Source: JADJWR01 sp964610575
GTDB taxonomy: Bacteria; Pseudomonadota; Gammaproteobacteria; Burkholderiales; Burkholderiaceae_F
Direction of reading: 5' to 3'
NCBI GenBank assembly: GCA_964610575.1
Contig: CAZSYX010000003.1
Coordinates: forward strand, 28,470 to 92,469
DNA length: 64,000 bases
Of this stretch, positions 33,519 to 42,562 are shown in pieces; the first letter of the stretch is position 1; the number at the start of each line of letters is the position of its first letter. The notes under the pieces were generated by a model. It was not told where the DNA came from. It saw only the letters and a program-made list of their open reading frames with translations, and made no database searches. The position numbers were made by a program, and so were the translations under genes.

Positions 33519-34102
33519 AGCACGCCGGATTCGGTGATGCCGAGGTCGAGCTGGATGTCGTGCGGCTTCGGGTCGATGCTCTTGACGCGGCCGCAGTCGA
33601 AGGCGATGCCGACCGTCGACGGCCGCACCGCCAGGCTCGCCAGCGTGCGGTCGTAGAAGCCGGCGCCGTAGCCGAGCCGATGACGCTGCTCGTCGATGCC
33701 GACGCAGGGGATCACCAGCAGCTGCGGCTTGAGCCGCTTGGGGGTATCCGGCACTTGGATTCCGAACTGCCCCGGCTTCATCGGCATGCGCGGATGCCAG
33801 GGCGCGAACTCGAGCAGCTGGCCGACGATCACCGGCAGCGCCGCGCTGCGGGCGGGACTCTCGGCGAGCCAGGTCGTGATGGCTGCCGTCACGTCGGGTT
33901 CGCCGCGCGTCGGCCAGTAGAAGGCGAGCCGCTGCAGCGGCACCGTGCGCAGCCAGCGCAGCAGCCGGTCGCTGAGCATGCGCGAGCGCGCCTCACGATC
34001 GGCCAGCTCGTTGCGCGCGGCGAGCAGCTTCGCGCGCAGCGCGCCGCGCGCCGGGTCGGACGGTAATGCTTTCGGCGCCGGTGGCGGTGGAGTTCGGAAC
34101 AT
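33515..34102 (-). CDS. 5-formyltetrahydrofolate cyclo-ligase
   Basis: Converts 5-formyl-THF to 5,10-methenyl-THF, using ATP, and so returns a storage folate to the one-carbon pool next to metF. 195 residues; basic substrate-binding start ALRAKLLAARNEL, LAFYWPTRGEPDV, and the signature IPCVGIDEQRHRLGYGAGFYDRTLA. The ATG at 34102 gives a normal length; an open frame to 34219 runs into slt. Divergent from slt with 32 bp between starts. Confidence 0.93.
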   Translation of the reverse strand: MFRTPPPPAPKALPSDPARGALRAKLLAARNELADREARSRMLSDRLLRWLRTVPLQRLAFYWPTRGEPDVTAAITTWLAESPARSAALPVIVGQLLEFAPWHPRMPMKPGQFGIQVPDTPKRLKPQLLVIPCVGIDEQRHRLGYGAGFYDRTLASLAVRPSTVGIAFDCGRVKSIDPKPHDIQLDLGITESGVL

Positions 34103-34134
34103 CGCTGCGGAATTGCCTGTGCTAGCCTGCCCGC

Positions 34135-36165
34135 ATGCTGCAGCTCGGGCCAAGACGCATCGTACACATCGCTGTCCTTGCGCTTGCTGCCGCTGTCGCG
34201 TGCGGCTCGGCAGCAGCACAGCCGGCGGCCAAGCGTGGCGACGTCGCGAACGGCGACGCCAACTTGCTCGCTGCGCGCGAGACCTTTTCCGCCGGCGACC
34301 GCGGCCGGCTGGCGGTCGCCGCTGCGGCGATCGGCGAACACCCGCTGAAGTCGTACGGCGAGTTCTGGTCGCTGCAGCTGCGCCTGCGTGGTGAGCGCAA
34401 CGGCACGGCGGCGACGGTCGACCAGGCCGTTGCCGACTTCGTGCAGCGGCATCCGCGCACCTATGTCGCCGACCGGATCCGCCTCGACTGGCTGCTGAAC
34501 CTCGGCGCGCGGCGCGAGTTCGCCACCCTGCTGCGCGCGCGGCCCACCCTAATCTGGGGCGACGATGCGCAGCTGCGCTGCTACGAACTGCTGGCCCGCT
34601 ACGTCACGCAGGAGCGGCCGCAGGCGCTCGCTGCCGAGGGTCGCAGCCTCCTGGCGGCGACGCGCGAATCGGCCACCGAGGGCTGCACGGCACTGGCCGA
34701 CGAGCTGATCGCCGAGCGCCAGCTGTCGGCATGGACGCGAGTGCGGGCGCTGGTCGAGCACAACCAGCTCGCCTCGGCGCGGCGCGCGACCGCCGCGCTG
34801 CCGCCGGGGGATGCCGCGCAGGCGGCGCAGATCATCGAGCAGCCGGCGCGCTGGCTCACGACGCACGAGCGGCGTATCAGCCGCCAGCAGGTCGAGCCGG
34901 CGTTGCTCGCGCTGGCACGGCTGTCGCGCGACGACCCGGACAAGGCAGCCCAGTTCGCCTCGGCGCTGAACCTGCACTTCAGCCCCGAGCAGCGCGGCCT
35001 GGCCTGGGGCCGCATCGGCCACATGGCGGCGCTGAAGCTGATGCCGGAAGCGCTGGCTTGGTACCGGCACGGCGGGGAGCAGGTCGGCGTGGCGCCCGAC
35101 ACCGTGCGCGCCGACGAGGTGCTGGAGTGGCAGGTGCGGGCGGCGCTGCGCGCCGGCGACTGGCCAACGGTGCGCAGCACGATCGAGCGCATGCCCCCGC
35201 CACTGGCCGATGACCCGGCGTGGGTGTACTGGCATGGCCGCGCGCTCGCTGCCGCGGGCAATCGCGAGGCGGCCGAGCTTCAGTACGCGCGCATCGCCGA
35301 CCGCTTCGAGTTCTACGGCAAGCTCGCTGCCGAGGAACTCGGCCGGCCGATCGTGCTGCCGCCGGCGGCGGCGGCCGTCAGCGCGGAGGAACTGGCGCCG
35401 ATGCAGTCCAATGCCGGCTTCCGGCGGGCGCTCAGCTTCTACCGGCTCGGCCTGCGCATCGAAGGCCACCGCGAATGGAACTGGCAGCTGGGTGTGGCCA
35501 ACGAAGGCGGCCGGATGACCGACCGGCAGATGCTGGCGGCGGCCGAGTACGCGCGCCGCAACGGCGTGATCGACCGCATGATCTCGACGTCCGAGCGCAC
35601 GCGCGAGGAGTTCGACTTCGCGCAGCGCTTCCCGTCGCCCTACCGCGAGGCGCTGGAGGCGCATGCGCGCAGCGCCGGGCTGGAGCCGACCTGGGTCTAC
35701 GGGCTGATCCGCCAGGAGTCGCGCTTCATCGAGGACATCCGCTCCTCGGCCGGCGCCTCCGGGCTGATGCAGCTGATGCCGGCCACCGCGCGCTGGGTGG
35801 CGCGCAAGGCGGGCATGAACGACTACAGCGCGGACCGCGTCACCGAGGTGGACGTCAACCTGCGCCTGGGCACCACCTACCTGCGCATGGTGCTCGACGA
35901 CCTCGACGGCCACCCGGCGCTGGCCACCGCCGCTTACAACGCCGGCCCCGGGCGCCCGCGCGCCTGGCGCGCCGCGCTGCCGCGCGCGGTCGAGGGCGCG
36001 ATCTTCGCCGAGACCATTCCGTTCAACGAGACGCGCGACTACGTCAAGAAGGTGATGTCGAACGCCGTCTACTACGCGGCGCTGTTCGAGGACCGTGCGC
36101 AGTCGCTGAAGGCGCGGCTCGGCACCGTGGCGCCGAAGGCGGCAGGCAGCACGTCGCTGCCGTAA
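34135..36165 (+). CDS. slt: Soluble lytic murein transglycosylase
   Basis: Periplasmic enzyme that cleaves peptidoglycan glycan strands to 1,6-anhydro ends. 676 residues: signal peptide (about 1-28, ending CGSAAAQ), a long alpha-helical superhelix (about 30-500) and the C-terminal SLT domain with catalytic Glu528 in LIRQESRFIEDI, SSAGASGLMQLMPATA, ATAAYNAGPGRP and ETRDYVKKVM. The Slt70 architecture is complete. The 312 bp after it belong to the acetate transporter leader. Confidence 0.95.
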   Translation: MLQLGPRRIVHIAVLALAAAVACGSAAAQPAAKRGDVANGDANLLAARETFSAGDRGRLAVAAAAIGEHPLKSYGEFWSLQLRLRGERNGTAATVDQAVADFVQRHPRTYVADRIRLDWLLNLGARREFATLLRARPTLIWGDDAQLRCYELLARYVTQERPQALAAEGRSLLAATRESATEGCTALADELIAERQLSAWTRVRALVEHNQLASARRATAALPPGDAAQAAQIIEQPARWLTTHERRISRQQVEPALLALARLSRDDPDKAAQFASALNLHFSPEQRGLAWGRIGHMAALKLMPEALAWYRHGGEQVGVAPDTVRADEVLEWQVRAALRAGDWPTVRSTIERMPPPLADDPAWVYWHGRALAAAGNREAAELQYARIADRFEFYGKLAAEELGRPIVLPPAAAAVSAEELAPMQSNAGFRRALSFYRLGLRIEGHREWNWQLGVANEGGRMTDRQMLAAAEYARRNGVIDRMISTSERTREEFDFAQRFPSPYREALEAHARSAGLEPTWVYGLIRQESRFIEDIRSSAGASGLMQLMPATARWVARKAGMNDYSADRVTEVDVNLRLGTTYLRMVLDDLDGHPALATAAYNAGPGRPRAWRAALPRAVEGAIFAETIPFNETRDYVKKVMSNAVYYAALFEDRAQSLKARLGTVAPKAAGSTSLP

Positions 36166-36478
36166 GAGTCCCGACCCCTCGTCGACCTCGCCGAGCGCGC
36201 CTTGGAACGCGGCGTGCTCTCCGCGTCGTCGTTACGGCGCAGTATTCCGACCGATAGGCGGCCGGGGCTCCCTCCAGGGACATACCGCATTCCCGTCCAG
36301 AGCGACCTTCGTGGCGATTGCCGTAAGGTCGCCGCAAGAAAACTGGACTAGGGTTACTACTTAGGTGGAAACTCGGGGCATACAGGCCCGGGCAGCCGCC
36401 TTCACCGGCCCGGTAGGCAATCGACGGGGCCGGCGGGACTGGATGGACCGGCAAGCCAACAACGAGGGGGAGCACGAA
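36166..36478 (+). promoter_or_regulatory. Leader/promoter region of the acetate transporter operon
   Basis: 313 bp without a credible gene. The only AT-rich island, around 36340-36370, contains ACTAGGGTTACTACTTAGGT at 36348-36367, about 110 bp before the DUF485 start, and is a plausible activator or promoter site. The 3' part has the GAGGGGGAG Shine-Dalgarno of the DUF485 gene. No intrinsic terminator for slt is apparent. Confidence 0.45.
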
Positions 36479-36811
36479 ATGTCCGCCACACCAACGGGGT
36501 CGTCGATCAATTGGGTTGCGATCGACAACGACCCGCGCTTTCAACGCCTGCATTCGAAGAAGGTCGCCTTTCTCACGAGCCTGATGGTGTTCTCGTTGAT
36601 CTACTACTTCCTGCTGCCGATCGGCGCGGCCTATTTCACCGATCTCTTCAAGATCAAGGTGTACGGCGTCGTCAACGTCGGCATCCTGTTCGCGCTTTCG
36701 CAGTTCGTGGTGGCCTGGGGCATCGCCTTCTACTACACGGCAAGGGCCAAGGAGTTCGACGCCATGGCCGCCGAACTGGTCCGCGAAGCTGACAAGATCG
36801 GGAGGAAATAG
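36479..36811 (+). CDS. DUF485 domain protein, small partner of acetate permease (YjcH-like)
   Basis: 110 residues, two membrane helices (about 33-55 and 70-92), with the DUF485 pattern DPRFQRLHSKKVAFLTSLM and the cytoplasmic end ARAKEFDAMAAEL. Homologues (E. coli YjcH) are encoded directly before actP. The ATG at 36479 follows a good Shine-Dalgarno; the upstream ATG at 36365 would add 38 Arg/Gly-rich residues. Three bases separate it from actP. Its role in transport is not established. Confidence 0.9.
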   Translation: MSATPTGSSINWVAIDNDPRFQRLHSKKVAFLTSLMVFSLIYYFLLPIGAAYFTDLFKIKVYGVVNVGILFALSQFVVAWGIAFYYTARAKEFDAMAAELVREADKIGRK

Positions 36812-36814
36812 GCC

Positions 36815-38716
36815 ATGGACAAGAAACGAGTCCTTCTGTTCGCGGCCGGCGCGCTGGCGCTGCCGTTGATCGCATTGCCGGCACTTGCCCAGGGTGCCGT
36901 CGCCGACAAGTGGAAGTGGCTGACCTTCCTCGTCTTCGGCGCCATCATCGCCGTCACGATGTATGTCACCTTCGTGGCAGCCAAGCGCGTCAAGACGGCC
37001 GCGGATTTCTACGCTGCCGGCGGCGGCGTTTCCGGCCTGCAGAACGGCTGGGCAATCGCGGGGGATTACCTGTCAGCAGCTTCCTTCCTCGGGATCGCCG
37101 GCCTGATCTCGCTGTACGGCTATGACGGTTTCATGTACTCGGTGGGCTGGCTGGTGGCCTACATCACCGTGCTGCTGGTGATCGCCGAGCCGTGCCGGAA
37201 CATCGGCAAGTACACGCTGTCGGACATCCTCGCCTACCGCAACGACCCGAAGAAGGCACGCATCGTCGGTGCGCTGTCCACCATCACCGTGTCCACCTTC
37301 TACCTGACCGCGCAGATGGTCGGTGCCGGCGTGTTGATCAAGACTCTCATCGGTATCGACTACGAGATCTCGGTCATGGTGGTCGGCGTGCTGATGCTGG
37401 CCTACGTGCTGTTCGGTGGCATGGTGGCCACCACTTGGGTGCAGATCATCAAGGCCATCCTGCTGGTGTGCGCCTCGATCCTCATGGTGATCCTGGTCTG
37501 GAGCCAGTACGGTTTCCTCGGCGACTTCCTCACCAGCGTCGTCGGCGATGCGAAGATCCAAGCCCGCGTCGCCGCCCTGATCGGCGACAAGGCCAAGAAC
37601 CTCTCGGCCGAACAATTGGGCCAGATCTTCCTCGAGCCCGGCTTGTTCCTCAAGGTGCCGCTCGACCAGATCTCGCTGGGCATGGCCCTGGTGTTTGGCA
37701 CGGCCGGCATGCCTCACATCCTGATGCGGTTCTTCACCGTGCCCACGGCGCAGGCCGCGCGCACGTCGGTGAACTGGGCAATGGCCATCATCGGCGGCTT
37801 CTACGTGCTGACGCTTTTCCTCGGCATGGGCTCGGCAATGAAGGTCGGCCCCGCCGCCATCGCCGCCATCGACGCCGGCGGCAACATGGCCAATCCGCTG
37901 CTGGCGCAATCCCTGGGCGGCGGCCCCGACTCGCTGGGCGGCAACCTCTTCATGGCCTTCGTCGCCGCCGTCGCCTTCGCCACCATCGTCGCGGTGGTCG
38001 CCGGGCTGGTGCTGGCCGCGGCCAGCGCGATGGCGCACGACCTGTACGTCGGCGTGATCCGCAGCGAACACGTGACGCCGCAGGAGCAGGTCAAGGCAGC
38101 GCGTATCGCCACGATCTTCGTCGGCGCCATGGCCATCGTGATCGGCATCTCCGCCAAGGGCCAGAACGTGGCGCACCTGGTGGCCCTGGCCTTCGCCGTG
38201 GCCTCTTCGGCCAACTTCCCGTGCGTGCTGCTGACGCTGTTCTGGAGGCGCTGCAACACCGGCGGCATCGTGCTGGGCATGATCGTCGGCACGCTGGCCG
38301 CGATCGGCCTGGTGATGGTGTCACCGAACCTGACCTATCCGAAGCCCATCAAGGCGGCCGCGCAGAAAGTCGTCGACGGCGCGCCGGCGAAGATGGCGCC
38401 GATCACCGAGGCACTCGCGTCGGGCGAGGCTTCCAAGGTCGCGCAGGCGGAGAAGGACAAGGCCGCGCTCGACAAGGCGGTCGGCGCTGCCAAGGCGAAC
38501 CTCGAGAAGTTCAAGGGCGACGACACCAGTATCGTCGGCCTCGAGGCGCCGCTGTTCGGACTGCGCAACCCGGGGCTGATCTCGATCCCGCTCGGCTTCC
38601 TGGCGGTGATCCTCGGTTCGCTGCTGTATCGTGACAAGCGCGCCGACGATATGTGGGACGAGCTCTATGTGCGGCAGACCACGGGCATCCTCGCCGCCAA
38701 GGCGCAAGCCCACTGA
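36815..38716 (+). CDS. actP: Cation/acetate symporter ActP
   Basis: Sodium:solute symporter family permease for acetate and glycolate, 633 residues with a cleavable signal peptide (ending LPALAQGAVA) and about 13 helices. Family motifs include GGGVSGLQNGWAIAGDYLSAA and AGMPHILMRFFTVP. Near the C-terminus (about 510-575) a Lys/Ala/Glu-rich hydrophilic insert interrupts the last two helices, absent from E. coli ActP; it ends before FGLRNPGLISIPLGFL. It is followed by an intrinsic terminator, so the operon is DUF485-actP. Confidence 0.95.
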   Translation: MDKKRVLLFAAGALALPLIALPALAQGAVADKWKWLTFLVFGAIIAVTMYVTFVAAKRVKTAADFYAAGGGVSGLQNGWAIAGDYLSAASFLGIAGLISLYGYDGFMYSVGWLVAYITVLLVIAEPCRNIGKYTLSDILAYRNDPKKARIVGALSTITVSTFYLTAQMVGAGVLIKTLIGIDYEISVMVVGVLMLAYVLFGGMVATTWVQIIKAILLVCASILMVILVWSQYGFLGDFLTSVVGDAKIQARVAALIGDKAKNLSAEQLGQIFLEPGLFLKVPLDQISLGMALVFGTAGMPHILMRFFTVPTAQAARTSVNWAMAIIGGFYVLTLFLGMGSAMKVGPAAIAAIDAGGNMANPLLAQSLGGGPDSLGGNLFMAFVAAVAFATIVAVVAGLVLAAASAMAHDLYVGVIRSEHVTPQEQVKAARIATIFVGAMAIVIGISAKGQNVAHLVALAFAVASSANFPCVLLTLFWRRCNTGGIVLGMIVGTLAAIGLVMVSPNLTYPKPIKAAAQKVVDGAPAKMAPITEALASGEASKVAQAEKDKAALDKAVGAAKANLEKFKGDDTSIVGLEAPLFGLRNPGLISIPLGFLAVILGSLLYRDKRADDMWDELYVRQTTGILAAKAQAH

Positions 38717-38737
38717 GCGGCGACGCTCACACAATGA

Positions 38738-38763
38738 AGGCCCCGCTCGCGGGGCCTTTTTTT
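38738..38763 (+). terminator. Rho-independent terminator after actP
   Basis: An 8-bp GC stem (AGGCCCCG with CGGGGCCT, 4-nt loop) followed immediately by a run of T, 21 bases after the actP stop. The clearest intrinsic terminator in the window. Confidence 0.95.
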
Positions 38764-38834
38764 CTGCCAGCGCAAACCTGCGAAGATGTATCTGATCGGG
38801 ACCGCCGCGGCTGCGCGCCGCTGCCACGCGTCGA

Positions 38835-40745
38835 ATGAACGAACCCTCCACTCCGTCGCTTGTCTACGACTCGGTACGCGAGTTCCTGCGCCGACACCCG
38901 CCGTTCTCGACGATGAGCGAGGCCGCGTTCCAGTTCCTGATCCCGCGGCTGAAGCTGGCGTACTTTCCAAAGGACTCAATCGTCGTCGATCGACAGGCCG
39001 GGCCGTTTCCGCAGTTCCACATCATCGAGAGCGGCACGGTCACCAGCCAGACGGCCGGCCTGGACACGCTGCCGGACCGAGTGCTGACGACCGGGGAATG
39101 CTTCCCGGTCGGCGCACTGTCGGCCGGCGGCCAGCCGACCCGCAGCTACCGTGCGGTCGACGACCTTTTTGCCTACCTGCTCGGCGTCGATGACTTCATG
39201 CGCTTGCGCGAGTTGTCGCCGGAGTTCGAACACTTCTGCACGCAGGCGGTGACGGTGCTCGCCCAGCAGTCGCTGGCCGAGCTGCAGCGCCATTACAGCC
39301 AGCTCGCCGCCGACCAGCACTCGTTGACCCGGCCGCTGGCCGAATTCGTGGCGCGGGAGCCGGTGACCTGCGGCATGGACATGACATTGCGCGAGGCGCT
39401 CAAGCGCATGCGCGGCGATTCAGTGCGTTCGATCATCGTGGTCGACGAGGCGTCCGCGCCCATCGGCGTATTCACGCTCAACGATCTGCGCGACCGCGTG
39501 GTGCTGCAGGAGCTGTCGCTCGATGTGCCGATCGCGCAGGTGATGACCCACGACCCGAAGACGCTGCCAGCCGATTCGACCGCCCTGGAGGCGATGCAGC
39601 AGATGGCCGCGGGCGGTTTCCACCAGATGATCGTGACCGACCGCGGCCGCGTGCTCGGCACGGTGGCCGAGCACGACCTGTTCGCCCTGCAGCGGGTGTC
39701 GCTGCGCCAGATCCACCACGCGATCCGCTCGGCACGGACCATCCAGTCGATGGCACAGGTCGCCGGCGACATCCGCAACCTCGCCCACAACCTGCTCGCC
39801 CAGGGCGTCTCGGCCGAGGCGCTGACACGCACTGTCTCGGCGCTGAACGACGCACTGACGCGCGAGGTGCTTACCCGCATCATCACCGATTACGACCTGA
39901 CCAACATCACGTGGTGCTGGATGGCGCTGGGCAGCGAGGGGCGGGGCGAGCAGACGCTGGCCACCGACCAGGACAACGCGCTCATCTATCACGTCGCGCC
40001 GGGCCTGTCGGCCGGTGAGGAACTGCGCCAGCGGCGCGAACTGCTGGCCTGTGCGCGCGAGGTCAACGAGGCGCTCGACACGCTCGGCTTCCCGCTGTGC
40101 AAGGGCGGCATCATGGCCAGCAACGCCGACTGGTGCCTGTCGGAGCAGAACTGGCGCGAGCGGTTCACGCAGTGGCTGACCGAACCGACCCCCGAAGCGC
40201 TGCTCCGTGCCAACATCTTCTTTGACTTCCGGCCGCTCGCCGGCGACAGTGCGCTGACCGACCGGCTGTCCGAGTGGCTGCTGGCGCGCACGCAGGACAA
40301 CAAGCTGTTCCTGCGGCTGATGGTCGCCAACGCGCTGCAGACCGAGCCGCCGCTCGGCCTGATCCGTGCCTTCGCAGTCGACAGTGACGGCCCGCACGCC
40401 GGCACGCTCGATCTGAAGACGCGCGGCACGCGCGTCTTCGTCGACGCGGCGCGCGTCTTCGCGCTGGCCAACGGCATTGCCGAGACCGGAACCGCGGAGC
40501 GCCTTCGCATTGCCGGCGACAAACTGAAGGTCGACCGCCGGCACGTCGATGCGACGGTCGAGGCGTTCCACTACCTCCAGGTGCTGCGGCTGCGCAGCCA
40601 GGGGCGGGGCGATCATTCGGCGGCGCCGAACCGCATCGATCCTTATGCGCTCAACGACATCGACCAGCGCATGCTCAAGGAGGCGTTCCGGCAGGCACGC
40701 AAGGTGCAGCAGCGGCTGAAGGAAACCTACTCGATGTCGCTCTAG
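38835..40745 (+). CDS. cNMP-binding/CBS/DUF294 nucleotidyltransferase-like signalling protein
   Basis: 636 residues with four parts: cyclic-nucleotide-binding fold (about 15-130), two CBS domains (about 155-280, with VTCGMDMTLREALKRMR and VMTHDPKTLPADSTALEAM), a DUF294 nucleotidyltransferase domain (about 310-440, WMALGSEGRGEQTLATDQDN with the GSxxR...DxD pattern) and a C-terminal DUF294 helical domain. The set resembles GlnD-like signal proteins. It is encoded after actP and just before a DnaQ-like exonuclease, a pairing seen in acetate-using proteobacteria; the substrate is unknown. No cAMP-specific residues can be assigned with confidence. Confidence 0.9.
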   Translation: MNEPSTPSLVYDSVREFLRRHPPFSTMSEAAFQFLIPRLKLAYFPKDSIVVDRQAGPFPQFHIIESGTVTSQTAGLDTLPDRVLTTGECFPVGALSAGGQPTRSYRAVDDLFAYLLGVDDFMRLRELSPEFEHFCTQAVTVLAQQSLAELQRHYSQLAADQHSLTRPLAEFVAREPVTCGMDMTLREALKRMRGDSVRSIIVVDEASAPIGVFTLNDLRDRVVLQELSLDVPIAQVMTHDPKTLPADSTALEAMQQMAAGGFHQMIVTDRGRVLGTVAEHDLFALQRVSLRQIHHAIRSARTIQSMAQVAGDIRNLAHNLLAQGVSAEALTRTVSALNDALTREVLTRIITDYDLTNITWCWMALGSEGRGEQTLATDQDNALIYHVAPGLSAGEELRQRRELLACAREVNEALDTLGFPLCKGGIMASNADWCLSEQNWRERFTQWLTEPTPEALLRANIFFDFRPLAGDSALTDRLSEWLLARTQDNKLFLRLMVANALQTEPPLGLIRAFAVDSDGPHAGTLDLKTRGTRVFVDAARVFALANGIAETGTAERLRIAGDKLKVDRRHVDATVEAFHYLQVLRLRSQGRGDHSAAPNRIDPYALNDIDQRMLKEAFRQARKVQQRLKETYSMSL

Positions 40746-40758
40746 CGACCCGGCGGCT

Positions 40759-41454
40759 GTGGGACTGCTCGCGCGATTGTTCAGGACGGCGCCGCGGCTC
40801 GATCCGCAGCTGGAGGTGCGCTTGCAGCGGCTGACCGAGCTTTCGCCGCCGCCGACGCGCAACCGGCATCGCAGATCGCGCTACGTGACGGTCGATGTCG
40901 AGACCACGGGCCTGGACATGCGCCGTGACCGGGTGCTGTCGATCGGCGCCGTTTCGGTCACCGGCGGGACGATCGACCTGGCGGGCTGCTTCGAAGTGGT
41001 GCTGCGGCAGCCCGAGTCGTCCAGCCGCGACAACATCCTGGTGCACCGGATCGGCGGGCAGCGGCAGATGGCCGGCGAGGACCCGGCCGAGGCGCTGGTG
41101 CGCTTCCTCGAGTACGTCGGGCGAGCCCCGCTGGTGGCCTTCCGCGCCGATTTCGATCAGAACATGCTCGACCGCGCGCTGCAGGAGACGCTGGGCATCA
41201 CCTCCCAGAGCGCGTGGATCGATCTCGCCAAGGTGCTGCCGGCACTGTATCCGTCGAACGACTGCCGCACGATGGACGACTGGCTGGCGATGATGCACAT
41301 CCGCATGCTGGCCCGTCACGACGCGCTGGCCGATGCGCTCGCCACGGCGCAGATGCTGCAGGTGGCGCTGCACGCGGCGGACCGGGTCGACATGACCTGC
41401 CCGGCGCACCTGATCGAGATGCAGAAGGCCCAGCACTGGCTCGGCAAGCGATGA
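40759..41454 (+). CDS. DnaQ-like 3'-5' exonuclease (DNA polymerase III epsilon family)
   Basis: 231 residues with the DEDDh exonuclease core: ExoI TVDVETTGLDM, ExoII around FRADFDQNMLDRAL and ExoIII LARHDALADALATAQM (catalytic His and Asp). It lacks the C-terminal polymerase-binding region of a replicative epsilon subunit. GTG start 13 bp after the DUF294 gene, so the two are co-transcribed. Repair or nucleotide-signal turnover is possible; the true substrate is unknown. Confidence 0.88.
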   Translation: MGLLARLFRTAPRLDPQLEVRLQRLTELSPPPTRNRHRRSRYVTVDVETTGLDMRRDRVLSIGAVSVTGGTIDLAGCFEVVLRQPESSSRDNILVHRIGGQRQMAGEDPAEALVRFLEYVGRAPLVAFRADFDQNMLDRALQETLGITSQSAWIDLAKVLPALYPSNDCRTMDDWLAMMHIRMLARHDALADALATAQMLQVALHAADRVDMTCPAHLIEMQKAQHWLGKR

Positions 41455-41547
41455 TGCCGTGCCGACTGCCGCCGGTTGGCGGCTTGGGCGCAGGTGGTGG
41501 AGTTGCGCCGGAACGTAGAATCCCTCCGCGGTTACAAGAGCGGGAAG

Positions 41548-42498
41548 ATGCAGCACAAGAACATCCTCGTCATCGGCGGCGCAGGCTTCGTCGGTCGCTA
41601 CATCGTCAATGAACTGGTGGGCCGCGGCTGTCGGGTCGTCGTGCCGTCACGCCGACGCGACAAGGCCAAGCACCTGATCATGCTGCCGACCTGCGACGTC
41701 GTCGAAGCCAGCGTGCACGACGACGCGACACTCGAGGCGCTCGTCGCCGGCCAGGACGCGGTCATCAACGTGGTCGGCATCCTGCATGGCAGTGAGGCGC
41801 AATTCGAGCGCGTGCACGTGGCGCTGACGCAGCGCGTGCTCGTCGCCTGCGCCCGCGCCAAGGTCCGCCGCTACCTGCACATGAGCGCACTCGGTGCCGA
41901 TCCGCAGGGGCCGTCGATGTACCAGCGCAGCAAGGGCCGCGCCGAGCAGGCGGTGCGTGAGTCGAAGCTGGCCTGGACGATCTTCCAGCCGTCGGTGGTC
42001 TTCGGCGCCGAGGACAGTTTCCTCAACATGTTCGCCAAGCTCGCCGCAATTGCGCCGGTGCTGCCGATCGGCGGTGCCGACGTGAAGTTCCAGCCGGTGT
42101 GGGTCGAGGACGTGTCGCGCGCCTTCGTCAACAGCCTGGACAACGAAGCCACCGTCGGCAAGACCTACGAGCTGTGCGGACCGAAGGTCTACACGCTGCG
42201 CGAACTGGTGCAATTCGCGGCGGGTGCGGCGGGGCACAAGCGGCCTGTGCTTGCGCTGCCCGAAGGCATCGCACGACTGCAGGCGCGGCTCATGGAACTG
42301 ACGCCGGGCGAACCGCTGCTGTCGCGCGACAACCTCGACTCGATGAAGCGGGACAACATCGCCAGCCGGCAGCCGTACATGCCGGCGCCGGAGCTTGGCA
42401 TCACGGCGACGCCGATGGAGCCCGAGGCGTCGCTGTACCTGGCCGGGCTGCACCCGCGCACGCGCTTCGGCGGCTTCCGCGCCCGCGCCCGCCGTTGA
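41548..42498 (+). CDS. Complex I NDUFA9-like NAD(P)-binding oxidoreductase
   Basis: 316-residue atypical short-chain dehydrogenase related to the NDUFA9 subunit of complex I. N-terminal GGAGFVGRYIV, the strand VINVVGILHG, HMSALGADPQGPSMYQRSKG, and FQPSVVFGAEDSFLNMFAKLA. The Tyr-Lys pair of active SDRs is replaced by a YQRSKG arrangement. ATG at 41548 chosen to place the dinucleotide motif near the start. No complex I genes are nearby. Followed by GST and cca, an order common in Betaproteobacteria. Confidence 0.88.
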   Translation: MQHKNILVIGGAGFVGRYIVNELVGRGCRVVVPSRRRDKAKHLIMLPTCDVVEASVHDDATLEALVAGQDAVINVVGILHGSEAQFERVHVALTQRVLVACARAKVRRYLHMSALGADPQGPSMYQRSKGRAEQAVRESKLAWTIFQPSVVFGAEDSFLNMFAKLAAIAPVLPIGGADVKFQPVWVEDVSRAFVNSLDNEATVGKTYELCGPKVYTLRELVQFAAGAAGHKRPVLALPEGIARLQARLMELTPGEPLLSRDNLDSMKRDNIASRQPYMPAPELGITATPMEPEASLYLAGLHPRTRFGGFRARARR

Positions 42499-42562
42499 CC
42501 CGACGCCGGGCGTCCGCTGTCCTCGGGCGGACCGCCGGCGTCACCCACCCCAGGAGCAACCG

